From Streptomyces sp. E2N166 (GTDB taxonomy: Bacteria; Actinomycetota; Actinomycetes; Streptomycetales; Streptomycetaceae): a stretch of 54,013 bases of DNA. Where the stretch lies: the NCBI RefSeq assembly GCF_003671715.1, contig NZ_RAIF01000025.1, forward strand, positions 240,815 through 294,827, in the 5' to 3' direction. Positions 51,336-54,013 of the stretch are shown here, in pieces (the stretch's first letter is position 1; every line of letters starts with the position of its first letter). The notes under the pieces are model-generated. The model was given only the letters and a program-made list of their open reading frames with translations. It had not been told where the DNA came from and did no database searches. Position numbers and translations under genes: made by a program.

Positions 51336-52319
51336 GTGCCCGAGAAACCGTACTCAGGAATTCTGTCGACCATCGGGAACACCCCTCTGGTCCACATGGA
51401 AAACCTGCTGCCCGGCTTCGGGTCCCAGGTCTACGCCAAGGTCGAGCGCTTCAACCCGGGCGGCAGCATCAAGGACCGGTCGGCGCTGAGAATGCTCGTC
51501 GACGCAGTGCGCAGTGGCGGACTGCGGCCGGGCGAGTCCGTCGTCGTCGAGTCCAGTTCCGGCAATCTCGCGGTCGGACTCGCACAGATCTGCCGCTACT
51601 TGGGACTGCGCTTCATCTGCGTGGTCGACGGCAAGACCACCACGCAGAACCTCGCCATCCTCAAAGCCTTCGGCGCCGAGATCGAGGTCGTCACCGAGCG
51701 CGACGCGGCCACCGGCGAGTATCTGCCGTCCCGCCTGCGCAGGGTGCGCGAGCTGGTCGCGAGCACCGCCCACGCGTTCTGGCCCAACCAGTACGCCAAC
51801 CCCCTGAACCCGCGCGCCCACGAGGTCACCATGCGGGAGATAGCCCGGGCCCTGGACGGCCGGGTCGACTACCTCTTCGCCTCGGTCTCGACCTTCGGCA
51901 CCCTCAAGGGCTGCGCCGACCACATCCGCGACGCGGGTCTCGGCACCACGGTCGTCGCCGTCGACGCCCTGGGCAGCGCGATCTTCGGACTGGAGTCGAC
52001 GGTACGGCTCATCCCCGGGCACGGCGCCTCCGTGGTGCCGCCGCTGATGGACCCCCAGGCCGCCGACGAGGTGGTCCACATCTCCGACCTCGAATGCGTC
52101 GCCGCCTGCCGCAGGCTCGTCGCCCGCGAGGCGATCCTGGCCGGCGGCTCGTCCGGGGCGACGGTCGCGGCCCTGCGGAAATACGCGGAACACATTCCGG
52201 ACGGGTCGAATTGCGTGCTCATTTTCCCGGACGGCGGCGACCGCTACCTCGACACCATCTACTCCGACGACTGGGTGCACCGCAATTTCGGCGAGGTCTC
52301 CCATCTCTGGAAGGACTGA
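51336..52319 (+). CDS. SbnA-like 2,3-diaminopropionate biosynthesis enzyme
   Basis: A 327-residue PLP enzyme of the cysteine synthase fold, with the PLP Lys46 in PGGSIKDRSALRML, VVESSSGNLAVGLAQICRYL, and GGSSGATVAALRKY. SbnA joins O-phosphoserine and L-glutamate into N-(2-amino-2-carboxyethyl)-L-glutamate. The SbnB-like gene follows after 6 bases, which makes this assignment firm compared with a plain cysteine synthase. GTG 51336 follows AAGGGA. Confidence 0.9.
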   Translation: MPEKPYSGILSTIGNTPLVHMENLLPGFGSQVYAKVERFNPGGSIKDRSALRMLVDAVRSGGLRPGESVVVESSSGNLAVGLAQICRYLGLRFICVVDGKTTTQNLAILKAFGAEIEVVTERDAATGEYLPSRLRRVRELVASTAHAFWPNQYANPLNPRAHEVTMREIARALDGRVDYLFASVSTFGTLKGCADHIRDAGLGTTVVAVDALGSAIFGLESTVRLIPGHGASVVPPLMDPQAADEVVHISDLECVAACRRLVAREAILAGGSSGATVAALRKYAEHIPDGSNCVLIFPDGGDRYLDTIYSDDWVHRNFGEVSHLWKD

Positions 52320-52325
52320 CTTCCC

Positions 52326-53327
52326 ATGATTGTCATCCGGCACGCCGATGTGGAGAGCATCCTCAACGGCCGCGAGGCGGACAACGTCCGTACCGTCGCC
52401 GAGGCATACCGGCTGCACGCCTCCGGGCAGACCGCGGTCCCGCACTCCGTCTTCCTGCGCTTCCCCGGGCACGACCGGGACCGCATCATCGGCCTGCCGG
52501 CCTACCGCGGCGGCGACCGTCCGGTGGCCGGAATGAAGTGGATCTCGTCGTTCCCGGCGAACATCGAGTCGGGGCTGCAGCGCGCCAGTGCCGCGATCCT
52601 GCTCAACTCGCTGGCCACGGGCCACCCCGAGGCGCTGGTCGAGGGCTCGGTGATCTCCGCCATGCGCACCGCGGCCAGTGCCGCGCTCGCCGCCGAGCTG
52701 CTGACCCGCGACGCCCGCCCGACCGGTGTCGCGCTGGTCGGCTGCGGCGTCATCAACCAGGAGATCCTGCGCCATCTGCGCGCGGTGCTCCCGGAGCTGT
52801 CCGAGGTCACGCTGTTCGACCGGGCGCGGCCCCGCGCCGAGGAGTTCGCCGGCCGGCTCGCCGCCGACGCGCCCGGACTGCGCGTCGCGTACGCCGACTC
52901 GCTCGACGAGGCACTCGGCGCGCACCCGCTGATCTCCTTCGCGACCACGGCGGGAGTGCCGCACACCGGCCTCGACGCGGTGCGGCCGGGCTCGCTGGTG
53001 CTGCACGTCTCGCTGCGCGACCTGCACCCCGAGGCGCTGCTCGGCGCCCACAACATCGTCGACGACGCCGACCACGTGTGCCGCGAGCGCACCTCGCCGC
53101 ACCTGGCCGAACAGCTCACCGGCGACCGGGACTTCATCGACGCCTCGATCGGCGAGCTGCTCAACGGCGAGCGGGAGTTCGTCCGCGTCCCGGGCCGGAC
53201 GACGGTCTTCTCGCCGTTCGGGCTCGGGGTCCTCGACCTGGCCCTCGCCGCCGCCGTGTACGACACGGCGGCCGCCAAGGGCCTTGGGGTACGGGTCGAC
53301 GGCTTCCTGCCGCCGCCCGCCGCCTGA
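52326..53327 (+). CDS. SbnB-like 2,3-diaminopropionate biosynthesis enzyme
   Basis: A 333-residue protein of the ornithine cyclodeaminase/mu-crystallin family, with AGMKWISSFPANIESGLQRA, the NAD motif VALVGCGVINQEILRHLRAV and VSLRDLHPEALLG. SbnB oxidises the SbnA product to L-2,3-diaminopropionate and 2-oxoglutarate. Together with the SbnA-like gene it should supply diaminopropionate to the NRPS. Confidence 0.92.
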   Translation: MIVIRHADVESILNGREADNVRTVAEAYRLHASGQTAVPHSVFLRFPGHDRDRIIGLPAYRGGDRPVAGMKWISSFPANIESGLQRASAAILLNSLATGHPEALVEGSVISAMRTAASAALAAELLTRDARPTGVALVGCGVINQEILRHLRAVLPELSEVTLFDRARPRAEEFAGRLAADAPGLRVAYADSLDEALGAHPLISFATTAGVPHTGLDAVRPGSLVLHVSLRDLHPEALLGAHNIVDDADHVCRERTSPHLAEQLTGDRDFIDASIGELLNGEREFVRVPGRTTVFSPFGLGVLDLALAAAVYDTAAAKGLGVRVDGFLPPPAA

Positions 53328-53387
53328 CCACACCCACGCACCACCCACCACCGGGCGACCGCCCGACCACCCTCATGAGGAGCAGAC

Positions 53388-53603
53388 ATGGCGACCGAGC
53401 CGACCGACGACCGCACCTACCGCGTCGTCCGCAACGACGAGGACCAGTACTCGATCTGGTGGGCCGAGCGCGACCTGCCCGCCGGCTGGAGCGCCGAGGG
53501 CACCGAGGGCACCCGCGAGCAGTGCCTCGCCCGGATCGCCGAGGTCTGGACGGACATGCGCCCGCGCAGCCTGCGTGAGCGCATGGAGGCCGACGCGGCC
53601 TGA
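53388..53603 (+). CDS. MbtH-like NRPS accessory protein
   Basis: A 71-residue MbtH protein with the family pattern: YRVVRNDEDQYSIWWAE, PAGWSAEGTEGTREQCLARI and VWTDMRPRSLRERM. MbtH proteins bind NRPS adenylation domains and help folding and activity. It lies directly before the NRPS gene. Confidence 0.96.
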   Translation: MATEPTDDRTYRVVRNDEDQYSIWWAERDLPAGWSAEGTEGTREQCLARIAEVWTDMRPRSLRERMEADAA

Positions 53604-53674
53604 CCCGCCCCCGCCCCGCCCCCACACCCTTCCTCCGCACCTTCTCTCTTTCGCGATTCGGAACAGGAGATCCC

Positions 53675-54013
53675 GTGAACGCCGAACAGCGGTCGGGTGA
53701 CGTCCCCGACATCCGTCCCCGGCCGTCGGCGGCCGGAGGCACCCCTCTTCTGCACGAGAGGTTCGCCGCCCAGGCCCTGCGCACGCCGCACGCCGTCGCC
53801 GTCGTCGACGGCGCGCGCACGGTGACGTACGCGGAGCTGGACCGCGCGGCGAACCGCATGGGGCACTTCCTGCGGGGGCTGGGGGCCGGGCCGGACTCCG
53901 TCGTCGGGGTCGGCCTGGAACGCGGCGCCGACCTGGTCGTCGCGCTGCTCGGGGTGTGGAAGTCCGGGGCCGCCTACCTGCCGCTGGACCCGGCGCAGCC
54001 GCCGGCCCGGCTG
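53675..54013 (+). CDS. NRPS, N-terminal part beginning with an adenylation domain (runs out of window)
   Basis: The visible 113 residues begin a short linker and then an adenylation domain (LLHERFAAQALRTPHAVAVV, TVTYAELDRAANRMGHFLRG as core A1, and WKSGAAYLPLDPAQPPARL as A2). No condensation domain precedes it, so this is an A-first, loading-type NRPS. GTG 53675 follows AGGAG by 7 bases. The amino acid it selects cannot be read, since the binding-pocket residues are beyond the window. Confidence 0.93.
   Translation, partial: MNAEQRSGDVPDIRPRPSAAGGTPLLHERFAAQALRTPHAVAVVDGARTVTYAELDRAANRMGHFLRGLGAGPDSVVGVGLERGADLVVALLGVWKSGAAYLPLDPAQPPARL

Noticed and set aside
1..54013. tRNA or rRNA genes and integrase-type mobile elements
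   Set aside because: I looked for cloverleaf ends, rRNA signatures and transposase or integrase motifs and saw none.

Overview
The window is high-GC actinobacterial DNA, almost certainly from a Streptomyces chromosome. Codon use is strongly third-position G/C, GTG and TTG starts are common, and many neighbouring genes are coupled by ATGA or GTGA overlaps. The left side carries the usual Streptomyces housekeeping neighbourhood: YbaB, recR and a DUF5063 gene, then ask-asd, an ECF sigma factor, SURF1, an S9 peptidase and an NfeD/flotillin pair.

Layout. 1-3.4 kb: end of a membrane protein, a SLATT protein, ybaB, recR and the DUF5063 gene. 3.5-9.7 kb: accessory genes, namely ankyrin, an XRE/DUF397 regulator pair, a winged-helix protein, a Uma2 gene cut short by a stop codon, and a large secreted beta-propeller-like protein. 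10-12.4 kb: ask-asd, ending in a strong terminator. 12.7-23 kb: ECF sigma factor with a membrane partner, SURF1, S9 peptidase, a TrkA-type channel protein, NfeD, flotillin and a PucR regulator. 23.4-29.3 kb: small regulators and membrane proteins, an amidinotransferase, a cation/proton antiporter, and DUF305 and DUF6153 proteins.

29.4 kb to the right edge is a biosynthetic gene cluster that runs out of the window. A LuxR-type regulator is followed by a 13-kb, tightly coupled type II PKS operon. It has two ACPs, three ketosynthases with an intact Cys-His-His triad, three ketosynthase-like proteins without it, a ketoreductase, three hotdog dehydratases, a FabL-like enoyl reductase, a DsbA-fold isomerase, a double-hotdog thioesterase and an alpha/beta hydrolase. 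This is the equipment of a highly reducing type II PKS that makes a polyene, a partly reduced acyl chain, or (through isomerisation and electrocyclisation) an aryl chain. A second operon has a fatty-acyl-AMP ligase, two long acyl-CoA-dehydrogenase-like proteins, an ACP and a free-standing condensation domain, which looks like an acyl activation and transfer line. A small membrane protein follows as its own unit. The last operon has sbnA/sbnB-like genes for L-2,3-diaminopropionate, an MbtH protein and an NRPS that begins directly with an adenylation domain.

The model I infer is that the type II PKS makes an unusual acyl chain, the FAAL/ACP3 line activates and desaturates it, and the free-standing C domain joins it to the first amino acid of a diaminopropionate-containing lipopeptide. 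Four cluster promoters carry a recurrent direct repeat, TATAG and a second NATAG-like copy 11 bp later, which I found nowhere else in the window with correct spacing. This is the best candidate for an undescribed cluster-specific operator.
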